A stretch of DNA of 64,000 bases from Aliirhizobium smilacinae (GCF_006335145.1 NZ_VDMN01000011.1:1-64000), one strand, 5' to 3'; shown: positions 42,325 through 52,339, counted from the stretch's first letter. Notes: generated from the sequence alone by a model not told the origin. Made by a program: numbers and translations.

Positions 42325-43125
42325 TGTGTCACTGGAAGAGAGGTGAACCGCCTCTGGCCCGATCAGCGTCGATATGACATATATGTTTATGCGATCTGTC
42401 TCGCTTGCCGCAGACAATCGAGTACTGCTGCACGGTCCGGAACGCGTCCGGTAGCTCAGCGAACGGAGCACCCTGAAGCGCGCCGGGCTTGCGCTGCACG
42501 ACAGCCAGATAGTGTCGCCAGTGGCTGGTGAGCATTTCCGCGTAGTCGATGGCTCCCATGACCGACGATTTATGCGCGTCTTTCAGCCGATCCTACGCCT
42601 TCAGCCATTGGAAGCCCTGAATGATCGAACTTCGGTGCCTGGAGTTCTGGGCGAAGACCCGTCCCGGCATCTGCCAATCGCCCGGCGATCCATCGGCTCT
42701 AACCAAATCGTGTCGTGGTTACCGCAGAAGGTCAGATCGCTAGATAGACGAGGCAGGTCGGCATGACACGCTTCGTAAGCGACAAGCCGATCGAACGGCC
42801 CACAGCCTGACATCTAATGCCAGCGCCTCCTCTGCCCGGTTGTTGGCAATGGTGCCGCGCATCTGCCATGTGGCAAATTTGAACAGAACCATCCAGCGCG
42901 TTCAACCGCAACGTGTATAGCCCTTATGACAATACACGCAAGATTATCATCGGATGATGGAAGGCTTCTCGCCTAAACGCTGGTGATCTTAACTCAGCAC
43001 CGAAGGAGGCGTCGGCTTACGGCCAATTGCGGACGAGGTGATGATGCTCGGAGGGCGCGGTTTCATGTCTTTTCCTTCGCAAGAGAAATGAGATATTGAA
43101 CGCAGATTGAGGTTTGTCAATGGCA
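42325..43125. other. gap between the nine-gene operon and the phosphoesterase-RelA gene
   Basis: This stretch of about 800 bases has no intact gene. It contains an IS21-like transposase fragment near its left end (listed separately), and an AT-rich part follows at 42930-43130. The rest may be further decayed mobile-element DNA, but I cannot assign it. Confidence 0.5.
42424..42559 (-). pseudogene. IS21-family transposase (IstA) fragment
   Basis: The fragment IDYAEMLTSHWRHYLAVVQRKPGAL then APFAELPDAFRTVQQ matches the C-terminal part of IstA proteins, in which HWRHYLAVVQRKPGAL is characteristic. Neither the catalytic domain nor istB is present, so this is a relic. Confidence 0.55.
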
Positions 43126-45993
43126 CTATCGCTGAACTTCCTCAAGAATTTCTTGACAGAAAACCAGTGCGTCGGCCTCGTCGGCGGTTAGATGTTGAGA
43201 AATCTGAATGGTCCACCTCACGCTGCCTTTTTTGGCAAGCTCGATATTGGGCCGTATGGCTCTAACGCGATTTTCGAGGACGAGTTCCAGATGCATCGCG
43301 ATCTCACGGGCTTTGTCCAGCTCGTCGTGGAACAGACGTGCCAAGGTATCGAGCCAGTGCCAACCAAGATTGTCGACATCGCCTTTACTTTTCTGGAAGT
43401 GTTCGAACAACTCATACTTGTAAGCTTTGGCATCTGCCGTGGACACTTGCCCTGAGCTTCCCGGGTCGATTTCCAGCAGCTCCCAGTTATAATACAAAAT
43501 GTCGTTGATGGCCGAAAGACGATTTTCCGGATCCGCGGGCGTGACGATGACCGATCTGGCGTGTTTGATCGCTTCCGCCAAGTATCCCGCTTTTCGCTCG
43601 TCGCCGCTCTTCATTTGTTCAGACATGCGCCAGTATGTCAGTCCGAAACCGCGGCGAATTTCGTCGAAAGCCCAGTGATGTTTGGTGATGATCTCGTCGC
43701 CATTTTGCTCGACCGTCGTAATCGCGCGGCCCGAATGATGTAGGGCGCTTTCGTAGTCTCCGCGTTCCCGCAAAATATTGCCTAGCCGGTAGTTTGACGC
43801 AGCGTCGTCTGGTTTTTTTTGCAGCAGTTCGCGATAGATGGTTTCCGCCTCAAGTTGCTCGACGCTGTCGCCTGTATAGACCAGCATGTAAGCTCGCTCG
43901 CCCTTTAGAGCAAACACGAGATCTTCTTTCCAAGGCTCATTGTCGTAGCGTGCGCCCTGGACATCGTGCAGGATTGCGAGGAAAGCGTCCGCAGCTTGGC
44001 GAAACAATCCAGGGCTGCCCCCTTGCGTCGTACGCCGGTCCTGAGCTTCCTCCCACAAGCCGAATGCAATTCTCATCTTCGACCTGAGCGGTTCCGGTAC
44101 GTTCTTAAAACGGTTCAGCTGCATTTCGCCGCTGTTCATCGAGCGCACCAGTGCTCCGCCGACGGGCGCTGTAACTGGTTCTTCTTCTGAATGTCGCTTG
44201 ATGACGTCCACGTATCCGACAAGAGCGTCGATCATGCCTTTGAGGACGTTCAAGTGCCTCATCCAGGAGACGCCAACGTCGCCGCGTCCGCGCCCGTAGC
44301 GCAGTCGATAATCGATGTCACCCCAAACATCTTCGAGGGCACTGCGAATCTGGACTTCGATTGGGATGACCTCAAGCCGCTCATAGGGCGGAGGGGCCGT
44401 CACATAAGCAACCAGATGAACCGAAGAATAACCTGTCGGTCTTTGTTTGACATTGAAGCGCACTGCGAGCGATGAATTCGCGAACGCGCTGCGTATCGCC
44501 TCTGCCATGGCGGTTTGATCGGCGTCCATCTTGGCGACGTTGACGTCGATCTCGACAGGATGGTTTTTTGCAAATTCCAGTCCAAGTTCCGCCGGCGCTC
44601 CGGCTTCGATCAAGGCCAAGATATTCTTAACCGTCTCCGGTATCTGGTCCTGGTACATGGTGACGATGCGAAAACCGCAAACATCGGGCATTTTCCGCAC
44701 AGAATAGTCAGGATCTGCACTGCTACGACTTTTCAGCTTTTCCGAAATCCGTGCCGTGTCCTTGATTCGATACTTCAATGCGTAGCAACGGTCGGCGATT
44801 TCCGGCGTGACTATCAACGATTTGTGCAGATATGGCGCAAGATATGACTGGATATCGGCTCCCAACTTGAGAACCATGTCCAGGTCGCTTTCCGGTTGGG
44901 TTAAGTTCATGTTTTGGTCCATTGGCATGACACGATCGACCGGGTGACCGTTTTGGGCAGCGGCTTCGGGGGATGTGGCGCCCGCAAGGGCCTTCTCGAT
45001 TTTCGATTTAGGATTGCGTACTCGCCTTGGAGGCGGGGGAAGCATCGCGGCTATGGTCTCCGATTGAGCGCCGTTGAGACGCCAATTGCCAGAATGGGGG
45101 GAGTATTCGAACAGCTGAGTTTGGATCTGGCTCCGCTTGAATGAAAGCTCATAGGTGGCAAAGGTGTTACGGATAGAGCCATCGGTTTGATAGGACGCGC
45201 CGGTTGCAAGGGTGGTTATAGTGGAGCCAACGTTTCTTGAAACGGTCAGACCTTCGTGTTCATGCAGGTGGCCTCGCAGAAGCAAATGAGCACCGTTTTG
45301 CTGGGACAGCAGTCGTTCCACGACATCTCGGTTCCAAGGCACAAGATCACTTACCGGATGGTGAGCGATCGCAATGACAAGGCCACCAAGTTCTCTGGCA
45401 CTGTCGAGATGCTTGCTGAGGGTCTTGGCGTCAATCACAAGGTTGCCCGTGTCCTCATCATTGCAGCTGAAAAGGGACGAGTTCAGGCCGATCACATGAA
45501 TTGGCATACCCTTGAAGTCGAAACCAAACCGGAATGCAAAGGGACTGTTTCGATGCCAATCGCTCGAAAGAGGAATGTGCGCCGATATACGTTGATGCCA
45601 GTCAAGAAAGGGATGAAGATGAGTGCAGTGATCGGGAGCATATTGCCTCCAATCGGCATAAGCACGTTCATTTCCGGCGACCGTTCGAAAAAGCGCGGCA
45701 GTTGCGGCTGAACGCTTTACGTCGTGGTTGCCTGGAACGATGATGAGCTTGGCGTGCGGCCAGGGCGACATCAATTGTCTAAGCCATTCCTGACCTTCAG
45801 CGAACTGGCCATCGTCGCCGCTTTGGGCGAGATCACCAGAGAAAACACAAAGATCAGGAACAACCCCACAAGCATGCGCAGCTTGGATTTGGGAGTGGGC
45901 AATCGCGGCGCGTTGACCATGAGGGTCATGGACACCAAAATGCGCGTCAGTAAAATGAAGTATTCTGAACTTGTTTTCCAAACACATCCCCAA
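43126..45993 (-). CDS. metallophosphoesterase - RelA/SpoT synthetase - TPR fusion
   Basis: This is a 955-residue soluble protein. Residues about 8-280 form a calcineurin-like phosphoesterase with all metal motifs: D16-A-H18, GD54, GNHD (88-91), HH (211-212) and GHLH (241-244). Residues about 385-600 form a RelA/SpoT-type (p)ppGpp synthetase: PDVCGFRI (D437), GYSSVHL (Y522) and EVQIR (E546). Residues about 650-800 contain TPR-like repeats. Fusion of a nucleotide-making and a phosphoester-cleaving domain suggests a self-limiting alarmone effector, perhaps anti-phage. It has no coupled partner gene. Confidence 0.8.
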   Translation of the reverse strand: MGMCLENKFRILHFTDAHFGVHDPHGQRAAIAHSQIQAAHACGVVPDLCVFSGDLAQSGDDGQFAEGQEWLRQLMSPWPHAKLIIVPGNHDVKRSAATAALFRTVAGNERAYADWRQYAPDHCTHLHPFLDWHQRISAHIPLSSDWHRNSPFAFRFGFDFKGMPIHVIGLNSSLFSCNDEDTGNLVIDAKTLSKHLDSARELGGLVIAIAHHPVSDLVPWNRDVVERLLSQQNGAHLLLRGHLHEHEGLTVSRNVGSTITTLATGASYQTDGSIRNTFATYELSFKRSQIQTQLFEYSPHSGNWRLNGAQSETIAAMLPPPPRRVRNPKSKIEKALAGATSPEAAAQNGHPVDRVMPMDQNMNLTQPESDLDMVLKLGADIQSYLAPYLHKSLIVTPEIADRCYALKYRIKDTARISEKLKSRSSADPDYSVRKMPDVCGFRIVTMYQDQIPETVKNILALIEAGAPAELGLEFAKNHPVEIDVNVAKMDADQTAMAEAIRSAFANSSLAVRFNVKQRPTGYSSVHLVAYVTAPPPYERLEVIPIEVQIRSALEDVWGDIDYRLRYGRGRGDVGVSWMRHLNVLKGMIDALVGYVDVIKRHSEEEPVTAPVGGALVRSMNSGEMQLNRFKNVPEPLRSKMRIAFGLWEEAQDRRTTQGGSPGLFRQAADAFLAILHDVQGARYDNEPWKEDLVFALKGERAYMLVYTGDSVEQLEAETIYRELLQKKPDDAASNYRLGNILRERGDYESALHHSGRAITTVEQNGDEIITKHHWAFDEIRRGFGLTYWRMSEQMKSGDERKAGYLAEAIKHARSVIVTPADPENRLSAINDILYYNWELLEIDPGSSGQVSTADAKAYKYELFEHFQKSKGDVDNLGWHWLDTLARLFHDELDKAREIAMHLELVLENRVRAIRPNIELAKKGSVRWTIQISQHLTADEADALVFCQEILEEVQR

Positions 45994-46299
45994 TGTGCCG
46001 CGTCACACAAGATCACTAAAAAATATAAAAGTGTCAATCGACGTCACACTCTTTGATTGACCTTCGCAGATTCTTCACTTGCTGCGTTTTTTTTCGAGCG
46101 CCACCCCCGTCAACATCCTCCGAAAGTCCGGGCTTCTACGCGTCCCTGGCCTTTGCCATCGCGGGCAGCATCGCTTTGTCGGTTGAACCGGGATGACCTG
46201 CCACTGAAGTTTCATCCGGCTGCGATTAGAGCCTCGGCAGTTTTTGATAAGCCAAATGGCGCGATGGAAGCAACCCGCGGACACGCGAAGCTTTCATAT

Positions 46300-46440
46300 T
46301 GCGTAGCGTTGGAGCCGGTTGCGGCGATGATCCCGGTATAGTCCGCTGGGGTTTGGTATCCGAGCGATGAGTGCGGCCGGAAATTGTTGTAGTCGTCGGC
46401 CGATTTCGCAATGGCCTGCGGGCGTGATCGGCTTCGGTGG
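46300..46440 (-). pseudogene. IS3-family transposase C-terminal fragment
   Basis: Read on the minus strand, this segment gives DDYNNFRPHSSLGYQTPADYTG, the well-known end of IS3-type OrfB proteins. The upstream part of the transposase is absent. It lies in a 590-base gap between the phosphoesterase-RelA gene and the SyrB-like gene, where I see nothing else. Confidence 0.65.
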
Positions 46441-46583
46441 CGGAGGACGCAGCTCTGTCCACCAAGGCCCTAGACAGAGGCGCCGACGCACTCTCAACGA
46501 CCACTGCGAATGCCGAGCGGAATGCGTCATTGACACAGTCCACCGGGATACCGGAAATTAATGCTTCCCAACAGGAGAGAGTG

Positions 46584-46997
46584 ATGGCCGACGAAACCCG
46601 CGATAGCGTCAATACCGAGACTTCGACTGCGGAAACAACTGCCCCAGTGGCGGAACCAAAAAAGCTGCGCGCGCCCCGTGGCTCGAAGTCCGCAGCCACT
46701 ATTGAAACTGATGAGACAACCGCTGATCCAGCGGCTGCGGTCCCGTCAAAGCGAGCGAAAGCAACACGCGCGAAAAAAACGAAGCCGTCCGGAGCAGACG
46801 CGAAGCGAGTGAAGCAGACCCGCAAGTCGCGCGCGTCAGCAGCTTTTCCGAATGCGATCGCCGCACCTGTGACAGCATCCGACGAAATGGCGGATTTGCT
46901 TCAGCTGGAGGAAGAGAACCAGAAGCTGCGCAAGCAGCTTGCCGAGAAGCTTCGCACTGAGAACGCAGACCTTCGCAAGCGTCTCGGCGTGAGCTGA
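46584..46997 (+). CDS. SyrB-like protein
   Basis: This protein has 137 residues from the ATG at 46584 (AGGAGAG upstream). The N-terminal two thirds are disordered and Ala/Lys/Thr-rich (for example KRAKATRAKKTKPSG). The end is a short coiled coil, EMADLLQLEEENQKLRKQLAEKL, then TENADLRKRLG. This matches the SyrB family described in Sinorhizobium as regulators of exopolysaccharide/symbiosis genes and common on rhizobial plasmids. Function here is unknown. Confidence 0.7.
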   Translation: MADETRDSVNTETSTAETTAPVAEPKKLRAPRGSKSAATIETDETTADPAAAVPSKRAKATRAKKTKPSGADAKRVKQTRKSRASAAFPNAIAAPVTASDEMADLLQLEEENQKLRKQLAEKLRTENADLRKRLGVS

Positions 46998-47021
46998 GCT
47001 CGGCAGCGCTTCAGGCCGTGA

Positions 47022-47198
47022 CGACCTCACCTCGGCTCTCTCAGAAGACTGGCGCCTAGGCAGGTAAACATCGCGCCCCAACAAACTGCCAAGGTTGAGC
47101 AAGATGGCGAGATCCAAAAACTGGGCCGTCAGTTGTGCGAGAAGCTACGATCTCAGAATGCGCAGCTGAAAAAGATGCTTGACCGCTTCACCAGGTGA
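47022..47198 (+). pseudogene. decayed second SyrB-like coding region
   Basis: An open frame with no usual start ends in EIQKLGRQLCEKLRSQNAQL then KKMLDRFTR. This has the same coiled-coil pattern as the end of the SyrB-like protein 25 bases upstream (LRKQLAEKLRTENADLRKRL). It looks like the tail of a duplicated copy that lost its 5' part. Confidence 0.45.
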
Positions 47199-47367
47199 CG
47201 GTGCATAAGGACCAAAAGCTTGCGAGCGTTCCACATCCGGCGATGCCCTGGGGCCATGGAGGGCATCATGGTTGGTCGAATAGTACAAATTCTGCGCGTC
47301 GTGGCGGGTGGAGACGACATATGGCTGACGCAACTTTCCGAGGACTTTACGTTATACCGCGACCATG

Positions 47368-47601
47368 TCAGTCAAAAACGGTGATGCCCTCTGTGTTTAC
47401 GACATAGACGAATTCGTCCCAAGCTTCCCCATCAGTTGCGAATGTATCGGTCCATTCTGTCACTTGATCATCGGCACTGGTCACCTCAAGTCGCCACCAA
47501 AGCTCGACGGAACCCCGGAAAATATCGACTTTCACTGTGATGCCATCGACAGAGTATCTGCGGGATAAGGGGGAGCGTTCGACATTTGGGATTGAATTCA
47601 T
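47368..47601 (-). CDS. small hypothetical protein
   Basis: This 77-residue acidic protein has alternating hydrophobic strands (VDGITVKVDIFRGSVELWWRLEV and EWTDTFATDGEAWDEFVYVV), suggesting a small beta-rich fold. The ribosome-binding site is weak. It is convergent with nothing and lies upstream of htpG on the other strand. Unknown function. Confidence 0.45.
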   Translation of the reverse strand: MNSIPNVERSPLSRRYSVDGITVKVDIFRGSVELWWRLEVTSADDQVTEWTDTFATDGEAWDEFVYVVNTEGITVFD

Positions 47602-47793
47602 GGTGTCTGCCTGCGGTATGCGATCATTGGATTGTTATTTCGTCCTCCTTTGAGCCAGATGCAAGGGCAACCGCCCCCTGGCGCCGACGGTGTAAACATT
47701 CCCGCATCCTTTGAAGGTTATGACTGTGACCATCTTGAAAACGTCCTCTGCGAAAGCCATCTGACGCCCGATTCCACGCAATGGGGTTGACCG

Positions 47794-49680
47794 ATGACGA
47801 CGACAATAGAGCACCAGCCGGAACAGCGCGCATTCGAGGCCGATGTCAGCCGGCTTCTGCACATGATGGTGCATTCAGTTTATTCGGACAAAGACGTCTT
47901 TCTTCGCGAATTGATTTCAAATGCGGCCGACGCCTGCGAAAAGCTCCGGTTCGAGGCGATCTCTCAGCCCCAGCTTTCAGCGGATGGAGGTGAGGCCCAG
48001 ATCGTGGTGAACCTTGACGAAGAGGCGCTCACGCTCGTGGTCGAAGACAACGGGATCGGCATAAGCCGTGAGGAGATGATCGATGCGCTGGGCACCATTG
48101 CCAGATCGGGTACACGGGCCTTCATGGAACGTCTTGAGGCGGCCAAGGGTGGCGAGAAGGCCGAATTGATCGGCCAGTTCGGCGTAGGCTTTTACTCCTC
48201 CTTTATGGTTGCCGAGCAAGTCGACGTCATCTCCCGCCGAGCCGGAAGCGATGCCGCGTGGAAATGGTCCTCCGATGGCAAGGGCAGCTATGAAGTGGTT
48301 GCTGTCAATCTGGCGGATGCGCCTACGAGAGGAACCCGTGTGGTCCTACACCTCCTGGACGATGCCAAAAAATATAGCAGTAAATGGACCGTCGAAAAGA
48401 TCATTCGACACCAGTCCGGTCATGTTCCCGTACCGATCAGGCTGATCGAAAAAACCGGCGCCGATCCGGTCCACGTGTCCGACGGTGCAGCACTTTGGAC
48501 CAAGTCGAAGGGCGACATCTCCAAGCAGGACTACGACGATTTCTATCGTAGCGTTTCCGGTCAGTATGACGAGCCGCTGACAAATGTGCATTTCCGCGCC
48601 GAGGGCCGTCACGAATATACAGCGCTGGCCTTCGTGCCGGGCTCTCAGTCCTTCGACCGTTTCGACGCCGAACGCCATGGACGGATGAAGCTTTATGTGA
48701 AACGCGTCTTCATCACCGATGAAGCGGAATTGCTGCCGCGCTACCTCCGCTTCGTGCGCGGTATCGTCGATACGTCCGATCTGCCGCTCAACATCTCGCG
48801 CGAAATGATCCAGGAAAGCCCGGTTCTGGCCTCAATCCGCAAAGGCTTGACCAGCCGCATACTCTCGACACTGGAGAAGATGGCCGAAGGCGAAGCCGAA
48901 ACATTCACCAAATTCTGGGACCTGTTCGGCGCAATCGTCAAGGAAGGCATCTATGAGGATTACGAGCGCCGCGAGCAGTTGCTGAAGCTGGCGCGGTTTC
49001 GGACAACCGCTTCGGGGGAGGTGACACGGAGCCTGGCCGACTATGTCTCGGCCATGAAGGATGGCCAGTCGGCCATCTATTACATCAGCGGCTCCAGCCT
49101 CGACCAGTTGAACGCATCTCCGCATCTGGAAGGCTTCCGCGCCAAAGGTATCGAGGTTCTGCTGCTGACAGATTCGGTCGACAGCTTCTGGCCAACGAAT
49201 GCACCCGCTTTTGAAGGCAAGACGTTCAAATCGGTAACGCAGGGTCAGTCCGATCTCGACGCGATAGCGGAAGGCGACGGCGCCGCCGAGGACAAGCCAG
49301 CGACATCGGCGGATGTGACCGCATTCATCGAGTTCGCGCGCGGGATACTTGGAGAAGACGTGGCGGATGTCCGTGTTTCCGGCCGGTTGACGGAGAGCGC
49401 GGTATGCCTCGTCGCCTCCGATCAAGGTCCGGACAGGCAGCTTGAGAAGATCCTGCAAGGGGCAGGGCGTCTGCAGACCGCATCCAAACCAATTCTGGAG
49501 ATCAACGCCGAGAGCAGGCTGGTGCAGACCATTGCGTCGGTATCCGAAGATGCGTTCCGTGAGGATGCGGCATGGCTCCTGCTCGACGAAGCCAGAATTC
49601 TAGATGGTGACAGGCCAACCGATCCCCGTGCGTTTGCCAGCCGGCAGGCGAGACTATTCGAGCGGGCATTGCGGGGCTAA
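47794..49680 (+). CDS. htpG: chaperone HtpG (bacterial Hsp90)
   Basis: HtpG is an ATP-dependent dimeric cytosolic chaperone. The 628-residue length is normal. The N-terminal GHKL domain has FLRELISNAADACEKLRF, VEDNGIGIS and GQFGVGFYSSFMVAEQVDV; middle and C-terminal domains are complete. Alphaproteobacterial chromosomes often carry htpG, so this plasmid copy is probably an extra one. It is unrelated in domain architecture to the two GHKL proteins at 37-42 kb. No heat-shock promoter was recognised. Confidence 0.95.
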   Translation: MTTTIEHQPEQRAFEADVSRLLHMMVHSVYSDKDVFLRELISNAADACEKLRFEAISQPQLSADGGEAQIVVNLDEEALTLVVEDNGIGISREEMIDALGTIARSGTRAFMERLEAAKGGEKAELIGQFGVGFYSSFMVAEQVDVISRRAGSDAAWKWSSDGKGSYEVVAVNLADAPTRGTRVVLHLLDDAKKYSSKWTVEKIIRHQSGHVPVPIRLIEKTGADPVHVSDGAALWTKSKGDISKQDYDDFYRSVSGQYDEPLTNVHFRAEGRHEYTALAFVPGSQSFDRFDAERHGRMKLYVKRVFITDEAELLPRYLRFVRGIVDTSDLPLNISREMIQESPVLASIRKGLTSRILSTLEKMAEGEAETFTKFWDLFGAIVKEGIYEDYERREQLLKLARFRTTASGEVTRSLADYVSAMKDGQSAIYYISGSSLDQLNASPHLEGFRAKGIEVLLLTDSVDSFWPTNAPAFEGKTFKSVTQGQSDLDAIAEGDGAAEDKPATSADVTAFIEFARGILGEDVADVRVSGRLTESAVCLVASDQGPDRQLEKILQGAGRLQTASKPILEINAESRLVQTIASVSEDAFREDAAWLLLDEARILDGDRPTDPRAFASRQARLFERALRG

Positions 49681-49757
49681 AGCTCAGGGAGAAATGCTGA
49701 TCACTCCGCACCGCGAGGCTCCATCCGCGGTGAGGGGGCGTTCGATATCGATCATCC

Positions 49758-50384
49758 CTACCCCGAGCCTGCATCACGCGCGCGTTGGCGGTTGCCCGCC
49801 CACTTTCCTCGGCTTCCGCCTCCCTGAATAAGCCCACCAAATCGCTTGAACAGCAACGAGGTGCCATCCTTCAGCTCGTCCAACGCAGCATCAACGACGG
49901 GGTTTTCAGCAGACTGGTCTGTTTGATTAGGTATCGCTGATCGATGGAGATGTAGCTCCACCTCCCGACGCTGTTTTTCGTCGAGGGGCTCGATGTTTTC
50001 TTTCCAGAACGCGGATGCCATGGCGGGCTCATCCTCCCACTTGCGGGTGCTGACAATGTTGTCGTCGACCTTTGCTCGCCGGCGTCCGCCGAGACGCAAA
50101 TAGTCTTCAGCCAGCCGACGTGACGGCGTTTGTCCATCGTCGCCAAGAGCAATGTCCTCATCGGTTTCGTCTCTCTTCTCTTTTTCCAAAAATGCCATGA
50201 GCGCCTCACGCTCCGGACCAAACGGCCGCTGACTGAGGAAGGCATCCACCGAAGAGCGTGTCTCGTGGCTCCCGGAAGGGGCATTGCCCCGGTGGAGGAC
50301 GAACAGCACGTAGGTCACCTCGTCTCTTCCAACCAACCACTTATCGCCATTCGAGCTCGAGGCAAATTCCCTTGGATCAGGCAT
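49758..50384 (-). CDS. hypothetical protein
   Basis: This is a 208-residue highly charged protein (GGGAG upstream of the ATG). An N-terminal segment NGDKWLVGRDEVTYVLFVLHRGNAPSG is followed by long acidic and basic helices and a Gly-rich C-terminus. No domain recognised. It is likely real, as it has a good start and no overlap with other genes. Confidence 0.5.
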   Translation of the reverse strand: MPDPREFASSSNGDKWLVGRDEVTYVLFVLHRGNAPSGSHETRSSVDAFLSQRPFGPEREALMAFLEKEKRDETDEDIALGDDGQTPSRRLAEDYLRLGGRRRAKVDDNIVSTRKWEDEPAMASAFWKENIEPLDEKQRREVELHLHRSAIPNQTDQSAENPVVDAALDELKDGTSLLFKRFGGLIQGGGSRGKWAGNRQRARDAGSG

Positions 50385-50737
50385 GGTTTCAATCTCCCGT
50401 TCGAGGCGTCATGTCATGAGGGCTGTGGAACGCAACGCGCTTTCGAGAGGCCTGGATATGGTTGATAACCTTTGGGCTGCATGCCGGTTCCTGGTCGGAT
50501 ATCTCGGAGACAAAATCAGGCCTCTTGCGATGTCCGAACGATGTTGCCGTCGAGAGACCATGCATCAAGCATGACGCAGCCAGTGCGATGCGACGACGGC
50601 GCGCTGATTTCGCAACTTTCCCCGCCCTTGCAAGCGGATCTGAATTGTTATCGTATCGCGGGGGGAATTCCGCGACGTAAGTAACAGCGGTCCGCTGATC
50701 GACCGTTTGGACGCGCGTTAGCACAAAGGGGACAGTC
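50385..50737. other. non-coding gap upstream of the epimerase gene
   Basis: This stretch of 353 bases contains no convincing gene. Short open frames exist on both strands but none has a ribosome-binding site with a protein-like product. Promoters for the two divergent flanking genes must lie here. Confidence 0.4.
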
Positions 50738-51631
50738 ATGGGCAAGCGTATCGTATTTACGGGAGGCACGGGCAAGGCTGGGCGCCATGCCGTTCCCAGG
50801 CTTTTGGAAAAGGGTCATTCCGTTCTGAATGTCGACCTGAAGCCCTTGGACCTGCCGGGGGTTAACACGCTGATTACGGATATCACCGATAGCGGTCAGG
50901 TCTTCAATGCACTGACAACGCATTTTGGCTTTGACGGTTTTGAGAAAGGCGCTCCGCCGTCTGCGCCCGATGCCGTCGTGCATTTTGCAGCCATTCCCCG
51001 CGTGTTGATTGAGCCTGACAACAAGACCTTCGAAGCGAACGTGGTTGGCACATACAATGTAATCGAAGCAGCGATGAAGCTGGGTGTGCGCAAGGTCATT
51101 ATCGCTTCGAGCGAGACGACGTACGGTGTCTGTTTTGCAGAAGGTGACAAGGATTTTCACGCATTCCCGTTGGACGAGAGTTACGACTCCGACCCGATGG
51201 ACAGTTATGGCCTGTCAAAGCTCGTGAATGAAAAGACCGCGCGTGCTTTTGCTATGCGCTATGGGGCAGATATCTACGCCTTGCGCATCGCCAATGTCAT
51301 CGAACCACACGAATATCCCAACTTTCCAGGTTTTTTTGAAGACCCTATGTCGAGAAAGCGCAATGCCTGGAGCTATGTGGATGCGCGGGATCTTGGCAAT
51401 CTTGTTCACCTCTGCATCGAAAAGGACGGGTTGGGGTTTCAGGTCTTCAATGCGGTCAACGACACGATCACAGCAAATCTTCCAACCGCCGAATTTCTCG
51501 CTAAATATTGCCCTGATACACCAATTCTAAGGGAAATGGGTAAATATGAAGCGCCACTTTCCAATCGTAAGGCGCGCGATGTTCTTGGCTTTGAGGAAGA
51601 GCATCCGTGGAATTTTTGTGTCGCTAGATAG
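50738..51631 (+). CDS. NAD-dependent epimerase/dehydratase (extended SDR)
   Basis: This 297-residue enzyme has a Rossmann fold: the nucleotide-binding GGTGKAGRH near the N-terminus (about residues 9-17), HFAAIPR, the catalytic SSETTYG and the YGLSK (YxxxK) pair. Such enzymes act on nucleotide sugars or related substrates; the exact one is not readable. It stands alone between two minus-strand genes, with no sugar-pathway partners. Confidence 0.82.
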   Translation: MGKRIVFTGGTGKAGRHAVPRLLEKGHSVLNVDLKPLDLPGVNTLITDITDSGQVFNALTTHFGFDGFEKGAPPSAPDAVVHFAAIPRVLIEPDNKTFEANVVGTYNVIEAAMKLGVRKVIIASSETTYGVCFAEGDKDFHAFPLDESYDSDPMDSYGLSKLVNEKTARAFAMRYGADIYALRIANVIEPHEYPNFPGFFEDPMSRKRNAWSYVDARDLGNLVHLCIEKDGLGFQVFNAVNDTITANLPTAEFLAKYCPDTPILREMGKYEAPLSNRKARDVLGFEEEHPWNFCVAR

Positions 51632-51746
51632 AAGTTCACTGCCCTATCGGTGAGAGATGCGCAATCCGGATGGGTGGTTTCCATGAGCGAGAGCGCACCG
51701 GCTCCTGACGATCTAATCCGGTGATCGCGTAGCTTCGCAAACCGCT

Positions 51747-51995
51747 CTACTGCCCGCGGGGCGGGTTTTTCCCAAGCACTGCGAGCACTTTGACTCTCTC
51801 TTCTTCGGACAAGCATAATATGCGATCGTGCCAGAACACGGATGCTTGATCAGGTTCACTCGACGGTGGTTCAAAATGCCAGATACCGTCTAGGCCCGGC
51901 ACGACGTCAATCTGGCCGCCCAGGCCGCGGTATCCAAATGCCAAGACTTCTGCATCGGTCATAGGTTGCTCGCTGACAGTTTCTGAAGTGGCCAT
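51747..51995 (-). CDS. small hypothetical protein
   Basis: This is an 82-residue acidic protein (MATSETVSEQPMTDAEVLAFGYRG) with no membrane segment or recognised motif; the Shine-Dalgarno sequence is weak. It has protein-like composition and lies upstream of the SOS cassette on the other strand. Confidence 0.4.
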   Translation of the reverse strand: MATSETVSEQPMTDAEVLAFGYRGLGGQIDVVPGLDGIWHFEPPSSEPDQASVFWHDRILCLSEEERVKVLAVLGKNPPRGQ

Positions 51996-52256
51996 TGTTT
52001 CTCAAACCAAAGATTCAGCCTGCCAGAGCCTCCTGCATGTTGCAATGCATGCTGGATGCTTAGCCGGTCCAATTCGTGAAATCGTCTGCCGCGCTTCGTG
52101 ATTCGGTGAGCGAGAGCACCAGCGAAATTTTTCTCGGATGACCCGTCCAATCGGCACAGCTCTTTAGCGACCTGATTCAAAAAGGGAATCTGCAGAATCT
52201 CTAAATTATGAGACTGTCTCCCTATTTTTCACGCGCTTGACTCTTCCCAGCTAACG

Positions 52257-52271
52257 GAACAGATACAGAAC
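52257..52271. promoter_or_regulatory. LexA box of the imuA-imuB-dnaE2 operon
   Basis: GAAC, seven bases, GAAC (read on the other strand GTTC-N7-GTTC) is the alphaproteobacterial LexA operator. It lies about 70 bases before the imuA start, so the mutagenesis cassette should be induced by DNA damage. Confidence 0.85.
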
Positions 52272-52339
52272 ATCAAGTGTTCTGGCGGCATGATGCCGTC
52301 CTTTCTAACCCCCGCGAACCGGAAGGATTTCCGCGAACG

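Noticed and set aside
51959..52180. 73-residue minus-strand frame upstream of 51995
   Set aside because: It overlaps the better small gene, lacks a Shine-Dalgarno sequence and shows no recognisable pattern.
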